64,000 bases of DNA from Cyclobacteriaceae bacterium (GTDB taxonomy: Bacteria; Bacteroidota; Bacteroidia; Cytophagales; Cyclobacteriaceae). How positions within the stretch are numbered: position 1 is the first letter of the stretch; each line of letters starts with the position of its first letter. Positions 34,335 through 43,400 of the stretch are shown piece after piece. The translations under genes and the position numbers were made by a program. Under the pieces are notes generated by a model. That model did not search any database, was not told where the DNA came from, and worked only from the letters and a program-made list of their open reading frames with translations. The DNA is taken from positions 408,472-472,471 of the forward strand of contig JAEUUF010000002.1 of the NCBI GenBank assembly GCA_016787645.1, given 5' to 3'.

Positions 34335-34820
34335 CTAATTCTTAAAGGGCTCAATGGCTTTCATGAAGTCATCGATCTTGTTTCCGAAATCAACTTTCTT
34401 CAACACGTTACCCTTCCTGGTAATGGTGAGAATGGCATGGCCCTTGATCTTGACAGGTTTGAAAACGGCGTTGTCCGGATCCAGCCAAACAGGAAGATAC
34501 TCGCTGCCGAATTTGTTTATAAACCCCTCCTTGAGATGCCCCAACGGCATGGCACCGCCGTGTCCTCCCGAATTTCCGAAACCGCCAACCACCACTACGT
34601 TTGGTTTCAGTTTTACGTTTTTGAGCTGGTCATAGACGCGAAAAGGTTCGTTGGTGGTGGGTACCAGCAAAATCGTAAATTCATCACCCACGCTTTTCTT
34701 GTCGAACGAGTTGCCATACTGATCAGTCAGTTTCCATAATTGTTCAACGGTTTCCCTGGCGTTCTGCGCGCGAGACAAGGTGCAAGAAAAAAGGAATAGC
34801 AGGAGGAGCACATTCTTCAT
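34335..34820 (-). CDS. Exported thioredoxin-fold-like protein of the ABC operon
   Basis: A 161-residue protein with signal peptide MKNVLLLLFLFSCTLSRAQ. The mature part reads like a thioredoxin-type fold without catalytic cysteines (DEFTILLVPTTNEPFRVYDQ, LKPNVVVVGGFGN, VFKPVKIKGHAILTITRKGNVLKKVDFG). It is first in the ABC operon, so it may be a periplasmic partner or substrate-handling protein of the transporter. The fold assignment is from pattern only. Confidence 0.65.
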   Translation of the reverse strand: MKNVLLLLFLFSCTLSRAQNARETVEQLWKLTDQYGNSFDKKSVGDEFTILLVPTTNEPFRVYDQLKNVKLKPNVVVVGGFGNSGGHGGAMPLGHLKEGFINKFGSEYLPVWLDPDNAVFKPVKIKGHAILTITRKGNVLKKVDFGNKIDDFMKAIEPFKN

Positions 34821-34926
34821 ATCCGTTCATGGTTTGTTGTGGTGTAAAGAACGAGTACGTGGAAAGGAATGGTTTTGCAGATCTTGCTACATTACGCAAA
34901 TCAGAAGGTTGGGATTCGGTGTTCCG

Positions 34927-35047
34927 GGTACAAGTTGCTGGGTACTAGGTACTAGGTTCTCAGTGCTCGGTCAGATCTAGCATTGCCCTCTGCGCTGCGT
35001 TGCGCCTTGGCGTCTTTGCGGTGGTTACCCGAGCGTTCCGCAAGGCA
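34927..35047. repeat. GGTACTA heptamer array and inverted GCCTTGCGG element
   Basis: 34927-34975: GGTACAA, GTTGCTG, GGTACTA, GGTACTA, GGTTCTC, AGTGCTC, GGTCAGA. 34985-35047: CTCTGCGCTGCGTTGCGCC words, then CTTTGCGGTGGTTACC and TTCCGCAAGGC, the reverse complement of the element at 25697. These fill most of the 314-bp gap before the NHL gene. Confidence 0.7.
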
Positions 35048-35134
35048 AATCGTGCTTCTTCGTTCACGCAAGCGCCGACACAAATCTGCCTATATTGTGT
35101 CCATTCCCCGAAGTCAAGTTGAACGAGTCTATCA

Positions 35135-36283
35135 ATGAATATGGTTTTTATGCAATACCACCCTCGACTTACCCGTCTCCAGTTTGTTGCCTTCCTTCTG
35201 GTTGTAGTGCTGCTTTCCGCTTGCAACGGACCAGGCACGAAGCCGGGGGGAGGGCAGCAGGATGTCCCGTTATTCACCGTCGATCCCTTTTGGCCGAAGC
35301 CACTTCCGAACCATTGGCTGTTGGGCGAAGTGGCTGGTGTGGCGGTGGATGTGGAGGATCATGTGTGGGTGCTTCAACGCAGGATCCTGACCGAGCGGGA
35401 GATGGGAGCGGTGGCTATTCCGCCCACTTCCGAATGCTGCGCGCCGGCGCCGGCCGTGATCGAGTTTGATGCGGAGGGAAATGTGGTGCAGGCCTGGGGC
35501 GGGCAGGACACCACCCAACAGTGGTTTACCTCCGAGCATGGACTGTTTGTTGACGACAACCACAACGTCTGGGTGGGCGGCAACAACGTGAAAGACGATG
35601 TGATCCTGAAATTTTCGAAGGAGGGGAAACTGCTGTTGCAGATTGGCGAGTGGGGTGTGAGCAAGGGCAGCAACGATACGCTGCACTTGGGTGGTCCGGC
35701 TGACATCGCGGTAGATGACGAGGCCAATGAAGTGTACGTGGCCGACGGCTATCGCAATCGCCGCGTCATTGTTTTCGATGCGACCACGGGAGCGTACAAG
35801 CGGCACTGGGGTGCGTACGGCGAAGAGCCCGACGACAGCCCGCTGACCCCGTATGTGGCCGGGGAGAAACCGATCCGTTCTTTTCGGAATGTGCATTCGG
35901 TGAACCTCTCGCGTGATGGCTTGGTGTACGTCACCGACCGCGCCAACAACCGGATCCAGGTTTTTCAGAAGGACGGCAAATTCCTGCGCGAAGCTTTCCT
36001 CGCCACCCACACCCTCAACACCGGCGCCATCTGGGACATGGCCTTTTCACCCGATGCCGCCCAAACCTACCTGTACATCGCCGACGGCATGAACATGAAG
36101 GTGCGTATCGTTTTGCGGTCGAGCCTGGAAGAAGTGGGCACATTTGGCCACGGCGGCCGCAACGCCGGCGAATTTGGATGGATGCACAACATCGCCTCGG
36201 ATTCGAAGGGAAACCTGTACACGGTGGAGGTTAATCCGGGGAAGAGGGTGCAGCGGTTTGGGGGGAGGAAAGGACTTGAGTAG
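35135..36283 (+). CDS. NHL-repeat beta-propeller lipoprotein
   Basis: A 382-residue protein with a lipoprotein signal (FVAFLLVVVLLSAC). It has a six-bladed propeller of NHL repeats, with blades marked by phrases such as GVAVDVEDHVWVLQR, GLFVDDNHNVWVGG, DIAVDDEANEVYVADG, SVNLSRDGLVYVTDRANNRIQVF and NIASDSKGNLYTVEV. The family resembles peptidylglycine alpha-amidating-lyase-like propellers and may bind rather than cut. ATG 35135 and ATG 35150 are both possible. Its last 272 bp are duplicated, in decayed form, at 38504-38778 beyond the AbiE-like pair. Confidence 0.85.
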   Translation: MNMVFMQYHPRLTRLQFVAFLLVVVLLSACNGPGTKPGGGQQDVPLFTVDPFWPKPLPNHWLLGEVAGVAVDVEDHVWVLQRRILTEREMGAVAIPPTSECCAPAPAVIEFDAEGNVVQAWGGQDTTQQWFTSEHGLFVDDNHNVWVGGNNVKDDVILKFSKEGKLLLQIGEWGVSKGSNDTLHLGGPADIAVDDEANEVYVADGYRNRRVIVFDATTGAYKRHWGAYGEEPDDSPLTPYVAGEKPIRSFRNVHSVNLSRDGLVYVTDRANNRIQVFQKDGKFLREAFLATHTLNTGAIWDMAFSPDAAQTYLYIADGMNMKVRIVLRSSLEEVGTFGHGGRNAGEFGWMHNIASDSKGNLYTVEVNPGKRVQRFGGRKGLE

Positions 36284-36500
36284 TGCGCCAGGACTTGGTA
36301 TTCCTCCGACTGCTACGCCGAGCTCAGCCCTGCGTTATTTTGGCCTTTCTGGCGGCGGGCGGATTTGCTGAAGAGGTCCCTTGATTATCCGTCAACCAAT
36401 AATCGTTAATGAACTCAATTGGAAGCAATTCTTCAGGGATATGGAGGGTTGTCTAATTTTCAATTTCCATGGTTGATTTTGAGCATAAATTCTAATTTGA

Positions 36501-36532
36501 CTTGAAAATCGATATTTTGTTCAATATATTTG
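36501..36532 (+). promoter_or_regulatory. Promoter of the AbiE-like operon
   Basis: CTTG at 36501-36504, a 20-bp spacer, then TATATTTG at 36525-36532, an exact TAnnTTTG -7 box. Transcription would start near 36540, about 30 bp before the antitoxin ATG. Confidence 0.55.
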
Positions 36533-36560
36533 CTTGTTCACGTATACTAGAACAAATATA
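36525..36560 (+). promoter_or_regulatory. Inverted-repeat operator for AbiEi autorepression
   Basis: TATATTTGcTTGTTC (36525-36539) faces GAACAAATATA (36550-36560) across ACGTATACTA. Further TTTTGTTC and TTTGAACA words flank it. The palindrome covers the -7 box and predicted start site. Known AbiEi antitoxins repress their own promoter through inverted repeats, so this is a fitting operator; binding is inferred. Confidence 0.5.
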
Positions 36561-36570
36561 ATATTTGAAC

Positions 36571-37572
36571 ATGACTGAACAGGAGATTGCGCATACAGCC
36601 TTAGAAGCCCTCAAAAAGCACAAAATCCAGGGTGAGTGGCTTCCTGCAAAGGGCAGGGTGCTGGACGGGAAAGTCCGTTTCAAAATTGACAACCGAACAT
36701 TCACCTACAATGTGGAGATCAGGCAAGAAATGCGGAATTTCCTCATTCCAAAAATACTGGAGCAAAATCGCAGGAATGCTCCCTATCTGTTGCTGGCTGG
36801 GCGAATTTTCCCGAAGATCAAGGAAGAGTTGAGAGACAACAAAATAGCCTACCTGGAAGGCAATGGTGATTTCTTCCTCCGGCAAGATGATCTCTACATC
36901 TTAATTGATACCAAACATCCGCCGTTGAGGCTGAAGAATGACAAGCGCACACAGGCATTTACTAAAACAGGTATTAAGGTGCTTTTTGAATTTCTTCAGA
37001 ATCCTGGATTGATCAATAGGACGTATCGCGACATCGCCGAGCATACGAAGGCGGCAACGGGGACATTAACCAATGTCGTCGAAGGGCTGATCCAGGAAAA
37101 AGTTGTGGTTCCTGTTAATGACAAGACATTGATTTTTAAGGATAGGCGAGAAGCGATAGAAAAGTGGGCCGACGCATTCGATCGCTGGTTGAAGCCAGCG
37201 CTGCATGTCGGTACATTTAGGTTTGTTACACCCGACTGGTTTTTTAATTGGAAGAACATTAGGCTCAAGGAGGGTAAGACATGGTGGGGTGGGGAACCTG
37301 CTGGCGACATTCTTACCAATAATTTACGGCCGGCAAGTCTGACTCTTTATACTACCGAGCCGCGCTTTGAACTTATGAATAACTACCGGTTGATACCGGA
37401 TGAAAATGGCAACGTTCAGGTTTATGACAAGTTTTGGGTCACCGGAGTGGCAATTCCCAACGCCGTTCCTCCCTTGTTGGCCTATGCTGATCTTTTCAAT
37501 ACCCATGACCCTCGCTGCGGACAAATAGCTGAGGAAATCTATGAGCGATATCTTAAAGCCGATATCAGGTAG
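36571..37572 (+). CDS. AbiEi-family antitoxin (type IV toxin-antitoxin)
   Basis: A 333-residue protein. The N-terminal 120 residues contain APYLLLAGRIFPKIKEELRD and IAYLEGNGDFFL, the pattern of the AbiEi_2-type transcriptional antitoxins. Then come a winged-helix-like part (RTYRDIAEHTKAATGTLTNVVEGLI) and a C-terminal domain with EPAGDILTNNLRPASLTLYT. In AbiE systems this protein represses the operon and counteracts the nucleotidyltransferase toxin without a stable complex. I use the ATG at 36571; a TTG six bases upstream is also open. It overlaps the toxin frame by 32 bp, which suggests coupled translation. Confidence 0.8.
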   Translation: MTEQEIAHTALEALKKHKIQGEWLPAKGRVLDGKVRFKIDNRTFTYNVEIRQEMRNFLIPKILEQNRRNAPYLLLAGRIFPKIKEELRDNKIAYLEGNGDFFLRQDDLYILIDTKHPPLRLKNDKRTQAFTKTGIKVLFEFLQNPGLINRTYRDIAEHTKAATGTLTNVVEGLIQEKVVVPVNDKTLIFKDRREAIEKWADAFDRWLKPALHVGTFRFVTPDWFFNWKNIRLKEGKTWWGGEPAGDILTNNLRPASLTLYTTEPRFELMNNYRLIPDENGNVQVYDKFWVTGVAIPNAVPPLLAYADLFNTHDPRCGQIAEEIYERYLKADIR

Positions 37573-38404
37573 CTCCATGGAAGATCCATTCCGCAACGCC
37601 TTGCTGGCGGTGGAACAAGCGTGCCTCGCGTTGCGGCTTGATTTCTATGTGTTGGGTGCGCTAGCCAAGGAGGTGTGGTTCCGCAGCGAGCGCATTGCCA
37701 GCAGAGGAACGCGGGATGTTGATATTGCGGTTTTCGTGTCGGAAGAAGATCAATTTCAAAGACTCAAGGAGTTACTGATAGTGGACCATGCTTTTACAGG
37801 TTCGAAGGAAAATTCTTTTGTTCTTCGCGCACCGGGCGGCATTCAGGTCGACATTCTGCCCTTCGGTCAGCTGGAAGTCAATAACGGGGTAGCCGTCTCG
37901 GGCGGCGGACTGAACAGGATAAAAGTAAATGGGTTCAAGGAGGTCTATTTTCGCAATATCGCATCAGCGAGGGTCTTGGAAGACCGGGAATACAAGATTG
38001 CCACCCTACCTGGTATTGTACTCTTAAAGCTGATTGCTTACGATGATCGACCTGAGCAGCGCGACAAGGATCCTCTCGACTGCATCGCAATCATTGAAAA
38101 CTATTTTGAACTCCAGAGCAACTTGATCTGGGATTCTCATAATGATTTGTTCAGCGACAATGCCAACCTAAAGATGATTGCGGCGCGGGTGATCGGTCGG
38201 GAAATGCAGGGGTCACTGTATGAAAATCTTCAACTTCGGGAACGTATAGAGAAAATACTTGGACACCACATTGAATTGGGTGAAAGGAGCTCTTTCGTCA
38301 TGAAGATGGCCTCCCAGACAAATGCCACAATCGAGAATTGTACCGAGTATTTGAGTGAAATTCTTAACGGAATTCGAGACGAGCGTACGCCGGCTGGTAT
38401 ATAG
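37541..38404 (+). CDS. AbiEii-like nucleotidyltransferase toxin
   Basis: A 287-residue protein with a DNA-polymerase-beta-type nucleotidyltransferase core: YVLGALAKEVWF (GG/GS-like loop), RGTRDVDIAVFV with catalytic-type D59 and D61, and GGIQVDILPFG with a third Asp. The rest is helical. AbiEii toxins add nucleotides, in characterised cases to tRNA, to stop growth during phage infection. ATG 37541 overlaps the antitoxin gene; ATG 37577 just after the antitoxin stop is an alternative. Immediately downstream is the decayed copy of the NHL gene end. Confidence 0.8.
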   Translation: MSDILKPISGSSMEDPFRNALLAVEQACLALRLDFYVLGALAKEVWFRSERIASRGTRDVDIAVFVSEEDQFQRLKELLIVDHAFTGSKENSFVLRAPGGIQVDILPFGQLEVNNGVAVSGGGLNRIKVNGFKEVYFRNIASARVLEDREYKIATLPGIVLLKLIAYDDRPEQRDKDPLDCIAIIENYFELQSNLIWDSHNDLFSDNANLKMIAARVIGREMQGSLYENLQLRERIEKILGHHIELGERSSFVMKMASQTNATIENCTEYLSEILNGIRDERTPAGI

Positions 38405-38503
38405 CCACCTATTTGCCCATGATAGTAATGGGCATGAACCTTAACTGCGACACAAGCTGTAATCAATGAATTCTAGGTTGGGCTTGAGCACAGTGGGTTG
38501 TCG

Positions 38504-38778
38504 TTCCTCGCCACCCACACGCTGAACACCGGCGCCATCTGGGACATGGCCTTTTCACCCGATGCCGCCCAAACCTACCTGTACATTGCCGACGGCATGA
38601 ACATGGAGGTGCGGATCGTTTTACAGTCCAGCTGGAGGAAGTGGGCACCTTTGGCCACGGCGGCCGCAACGCCGGTGAGTTTGGATGGATGCACAACATC
38701 ACCTCTGATTCGAAAGGCAACTTGTACACGGTGGAAGTTAACCCGGGGAAGAGGGTGCAGCGGTTTGGGGGGAGATAG
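38504..38778 (+). pseudogene. Decayed 3' fragment of an NHL-repeat gene
   Basis: These bases align with the last 272 bp of the NHL gene (35996-36267) at roughly 90% identity by eye. They contain a one-base deletion (CCAGCTGG against CGAGCCTGG) that shifts the frame, then end with the same RFGGR followed by a TAG. The 5' three-quarters of the gene is absent. It marks the right edge of the AbiE-like pair. Confidence 0.85.
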
Positions 38779-38803
38779 GTTAGTAAGTGTGGATATGTCT
38801 ATT

Positions 38804-39874
38804 TCATTCTTTCATTATTTTACTCATACTTACTTGCCAACTTGGATGATTTGAATGGATGACTCTTCCAATTGCGCCCAGGGGATTTGGCTTGTAACTG
38901 GCTTCTCTTATGATTGATCGTTTTCTTTCCCGATTGGAAGAGATGAAGTCAAAGACTCTTTGGAGATCAACTTGGTGATGCGTTGGTGTTGTTCGAAATA
39001 TGAATGTTGCCCGATTCTGTAAGGTACTTTCCCACACAAAGAATAGGCTGGAACCTTTTCGTCTGGTGAAAATAAATCCGTCCTCGGCCAGAATACCGCT
39101 TCGATGATCAGAGTGCGTCTCTACAACGGGAACAATCTTGAAGTACTCGTCATGTTTCTTGCACAAATAGTCCATATAGAATCCTCGGTTATGTAGATTG
39201 TAGAAGTCGATAATCTGTTTGTTGGTTACTCGCCTTAGTGAACCACCAATTGAAGCAATTAGTCGACTGTCTGGAAGTTGAAAAAATTGATTTACATCAT
39301 TCTGTATGGACAGAAATAGGAGAGTTTTTTTGAAGTCGTCTATATTCTCTATATCCTTTATTTCATTGTTTTCAACCCTTAATCGTAAGTGCTCTGTATT
39401 AAACCTTTGAAAAGCTGGCTTTATTAGCTCAAATGAACGACGGGATTCCTGAATTTTCTTTTCCCATCGTTTGAAAGGCCTAACATAGACCTGGATAAAG
39501 CCATCTTGAAATATTACGCAATTCCAGTCACACTCAAGTGTCAGGGTCTTTCCTATTGTCGGCGTGTCTTTAGATGATGTTGGTTGAATTGCGGTTGGTG
39601 TCTGTGGGCTTTGCTTTTCTTGCTTTCCGTTCTGGAGGTAGTCAGAAAGCTTGGAGATTCTAACTTGAAACGCCTGGAACACTGATGCTGGATTCTCATT
39701 CCTTACCAGCCTTGTAACGGAGATAATTTGTTTCTGTTGTTTAAATGACTTCTCTGCAAACAGAGTTGGATTCTTTTTCTTTAGATGCAATATTTTGTCT
39801 ATTCGAATCTTTAGTTTTTCGAGAAGTCGTTGAGAGTTGATTCGCTTTCCGCCTAGACTTATGTCTTTTTCCAT
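38804..39874 (-). CDS. Unrecognised 356-residue protein beside the restriction genes
   Basis: Starts MEKDISLGGKRINSQRLLEK. The N-terminal 90 residues are helical and Lys-rich. A polar linker rich in Q, T, P and S (about 85-105) follows, then a strand-helix domain (LTLECDWNCVIFQDGFIQVY). The C-terminal part holds EDGFIFTRRKGSSLFFVWES, RATFIF and finally AIGRVIHSNHPSWQ. The WE-x-RAT-IF and GRV-x-H-x-W signature is one I have seen at the end of Bacteroidota hypothetical proteins, but I cannot name a domain. It is transcribed away from the PLD-SNF2 operon. A role in the island is inference from position and its low-GC composition. Start ATG 39874; ATG 39892 is an alternative. Confidence 0.65.
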   Translation of the reverse strand: MEKDISLGGKRINSQRLLEKLKIRIDKILHLKKKNPTLFAEKSFKQQKQIISVTRLVRNENPASVFQAFQVRISKLSDYLQNGKQEKQSPQTPTAIQPTSSKDTPTIGKTLTLECDWNCVIFQDGFIQVYVRPFKRWEKKIQESRRSFELIKPAFQRFNTEHLRLRVENNEIKDIENIDDFKKTLLFLSIQNDVNQFFQLPDSRLIASIGGSLRRVTNKQIIDFYNLHNRGFYMDYLCKKHDEYFKIVPVVETHSDHRSGILAEDGFIFTRRKGSSLFFVWESTLQNRATFIFRTTPTHHQVDLQRVFDFISSNRERKRSIIREASYKPNPLGAIGRVIHSNHPSWQVSMSKIMKE

Positions 39875-40414
39875 ATTTCTTATTTCCACCAAAATATGTC
39901 AGAACTATAAATTTTACCTGGCAATATTTTGTATGGCCCCAGCCTTGAATTGTGCTTCAACTAGTGGTCTTTTTTAGCCAAAAGGATTGAATTCAATCTT
40001 TCCCTTAGCCCGAACGAATAACTGTCTCGTGCTTATCAAAGCAAATTCAGAGTGCATGGAATTGTGAAATTACTTCAGGCCATTTGTCGTGGATGGCTTG
40101 CATTATAATCACTATGCGCTCTCTAGTGGAGGAGAACGGGTCAACAAGTTTCTCCCAGGTTAGGCTTTGAACTAGTGAATTCATGCCGCTTTACCTTGTG
40201 GTGTGACGTGATGTAGCAGTTATTATTCTATTTGAAATAGGGTTAAAAGTCGGGTGTATTGGAGGAATACAATGAAAGATACAAATGGCAGTTATGAGTT
40301 GACAACTTGTGTCAAAAGATAATGGAATCTCCCTCAGGCAGCCGGAAAATGCGGTACGTATTGGGAATATTGCTATTTTGAGGTATCAAAAGATTGCTGA
40401 AAATATTCAGATAG
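39875..40414. other. 540-bp AT-rich divergent control region
   Basis: No convincing gene. It lies between the divergently read 356-residue protein and the PLD-SNF2 gene, so it must hold promoters for both. It contains TATAAT-like words (GCATTATAATCA), a short ORF with a strong GGAGG (40272-40322, 16 codons, MKDTNGSYELTTCVKR) and the palindrome listed next. None of the heptamer repeats found elsewhere are present. Confidence 0.5.
40299..40315. promoter_or_regulatory. Palindrome TTGACA-n5-TGTCAA upstream of the PLD-SNF2 operon
   Basis: TTGACA (40299-40304) and TGTCAA (40310-40315) form a perfect 6-bp inverted repeat with a 5-bp spacer, 100 bp upstream of the ATG and inside the short leader ORF. 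It fits a dimeric repressor site. No regulator gene of a matching family lies next to it. Confidence 0.35.
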
Positions 40415-43400
40415 ATGTCCACTAAATTCTTCACCAATCAAAGTACTGAGACCAGCCTCCTGACAAAGTTCGAAGGCGTATTCGGCCATGTCCCTACGAT
40501 TCACTGCTTTGATGCACTCGTTGGGTACTTCAGGGCTTCGGGTTATTTTCACATACGACCCTTTCTCAACCGGATCCCTAAAATCAGGATTCTAGTCGGA
40601 ATTAATGTGGATAAGCTTACGAAAAAGTACCATGACAAGGGGCAATACTATTTGGAGAATCCGGAAGACACGAAGGAAGCATTCCTTGAAGAGACACTCA
40701 AGAATATCCAAGAGGCGGACTATGACGATGAAACAGAAAGTGGGATACTTCAATTTATTGATGACCTGATTACGGGGAAAGTTGAATTGCGCGCTCACCC
40801 AAAAAAGAAGATTCATGCCAAGGTCTACATTTTCAGGCCGGCTAACTTCAATGAACACGCCCCTTGTGAGGTAATCACTGGATCATCTAACCTGACGGAC
40901 TCCGGTTTGGGCTCATTTCCTGATTCAAACTATGAATTTAATGTGAGCCTCCGGGACTATGATGATGTGAAGTTTGCTACCGACGAGTTTGAGCATCTCT
41001 GGGAAGAGTCGGTACCTATATTGACTGCGGAAGCGAAGCGACTGAAAAAGGAATCTTATCTCCGGGACGACTATACACCTTTTGAGCTCTATATGAAGAT
41101 GCTCATTGAGTACTTCGGTAAGCGGGTGGACTACGATCCTTACAATATCGAGTTGCTCTTGCCAGACAAGTATCGAAGGCTAAAGTATCAGTCTGACGCG
41201 GCAAACCAGGGATTTGCCATCATGATGAAGCACAATGGCTTCATCCTCGCGGATGTGGTGGGGCTGGGTAAGACGATTGTGGCGTGCATGATTATCAAGA
41301 AGTTCGTTTACGAGAATGGAACGCATACGAAAGTGCTCGTCGTCGTTCCGCCGGCCATTAAGTCAAGCTGGCAAACTACCGTGAAAGAATTTCAACTGGA
41401 CAACCATTTCAGATTCATTACACTGGGGAGTCTCCACAAAATATTGGACACAGACAATTCAGATTTTCCAAACCCCGAGGAGTTTGACCTGGTCGTTGTG
41501 GATGAGTCGCATAAGTTCAGAAACGACTACACGGATATGTATGTGAAGCTGCAGGAAATCTGCAAACGTCCACGGTCAAGAGCAGCGGAAAATGGGGACA
41601 CGCGAAAAAAGGTGATACTCGTATCGGCTACGCCCCTGAACAACCGACCACAGGACATTGAAAACCAGCTATACCTCTTTCAGGACAGAAGGAATTGTAC
41701 GCTCGAGAACATCCAGAATTTGCAGGAGTATTTTAAGAAAATCAATGATACTTATCAGAAGTTAGCTGGTGAGACACCTCTTAATATTCCCAAACTGAAG
41801 CAGCTGTTTGAAAAACTTAGAAATGACGTAATCGAGCCATTGGTGATTCGCAGGACAAGGACGGATATTGAGAACAATCAAGAATATCTCGACGACATAA
41901 GGGAGCAAGGAATTGAGTTTCCAAAGATTGATGACCCCATATCGCTTCACTATAAGTTGGACAGATCATTGAGCCAGCTTTTTCTTGATACTGTGGAATT
42001 GATTACGGGTATAGATGAGGATGGTGAAGAGACCGAAGGACTTGGCTATTACCGTTATCGCGCCATTGAGTACCTGGCCAACGACTCGGATAAGCGCATT
42101 TATGGCGATGTTCGATCAATATCGGGACGATTGTCGGCCATTATGAGAACGTTGCTGGTGAAGCGATTGGAGAGCAGCGTGTATGCATTTACCCAGTCAT
42201 TGACGCGTTTGGGGAAGGCGGTGGATAACATGATTTCCATGTTGGATCATGATCGGGTATTCATTGCGCCTGACCTTGATATTAACTTTTTGCTGGAGGA
42301 GGGCCTGGGATTTGATGAGATTGAAGCGAAGATTAACCAGAAGGGTGGAAATAACCGTGAGTTCAAAGCAACCAAGTTCAGGAAGGACTTTTATGGGTTA
42401 TTGAAGTCGGACAAGAGGCTAATTGATGGTTTGATCGAACGATGGAAGGCCGTCCGAATTGACCCTAAATTGGTGGAGTTCATGAAACAAATTGACTCCA
42501 CGTTTTTCATTAAGAAGCGAAACCCAAGCGGAAAGCTGGTCGTCTTCACGGAATCCAAGGAAACAGCCGACGAGTTAACGGAAAAATTGATCAAAAAGGG
42601 TGGTCACAAAATACTGAGCATTAGTGCGGATAACCGGCAACCCATGGAGGCCACCATCCGGAATAATTTTGATGCTAACCTGGATCCGGAGAAGTGGAGA
42701 GATGAATACGACATCATCATAACTACTGAAGTGTTGGCAGAGGGCATCAACTTACATCGTAGCAATACGATCGTGAACTACGATGTCCCCTGGAATGCCA
42801 CGCGACTGATGCAACGGATTGGACGAGTGAACCGAATTGGATCAACAGCCAAGCAAGTGTATGTCTACAATTATTATCCTTCTGCCCAGGGTGATGCTCA
42901 AATTCAACTGGTAAACAATGCGCTGCGAAAGCTGCAGGCCTTTCATTCGGCTTTTGGCGAAGACAACAAGATTTTCTCTTTGCTCGAGGAGAAAGGCGAA
43001 GGCGGATTGTTCGGCAGCAAGATCCAACGGGAAGAAAGTGAAATTCTGAAGTACCTGAATGAGTTGAGGACCTTTCGAAAAAGTAATCCCAAGCTATTCA
43101 AGCAGCTGGCAAAGATTCCCAGTAAGGCTCGGTGCGGCAGAAAAGCAACGCAGGGACAAGAGGTGAACTTGATCAGCACCGCAGATGAACAGTTAAATTA
43201 CCCCCTGCAACATACTTCCATTGCTTACCTGAAGAGTGATAATCATCCAGGCATTTTCTGCCTGGTCACTCCTGATTTGGGAGCGGTAGAGCTCAACTTC
43301 CTGGAGGCCGCCAGAGTGTATCGGGCGGATCAGCACGAAAAGGCCGTGCCATTGCATCAGTCCCACCACAGTCAGGTGCTTGCCGCGCTTGACTTCTTCA

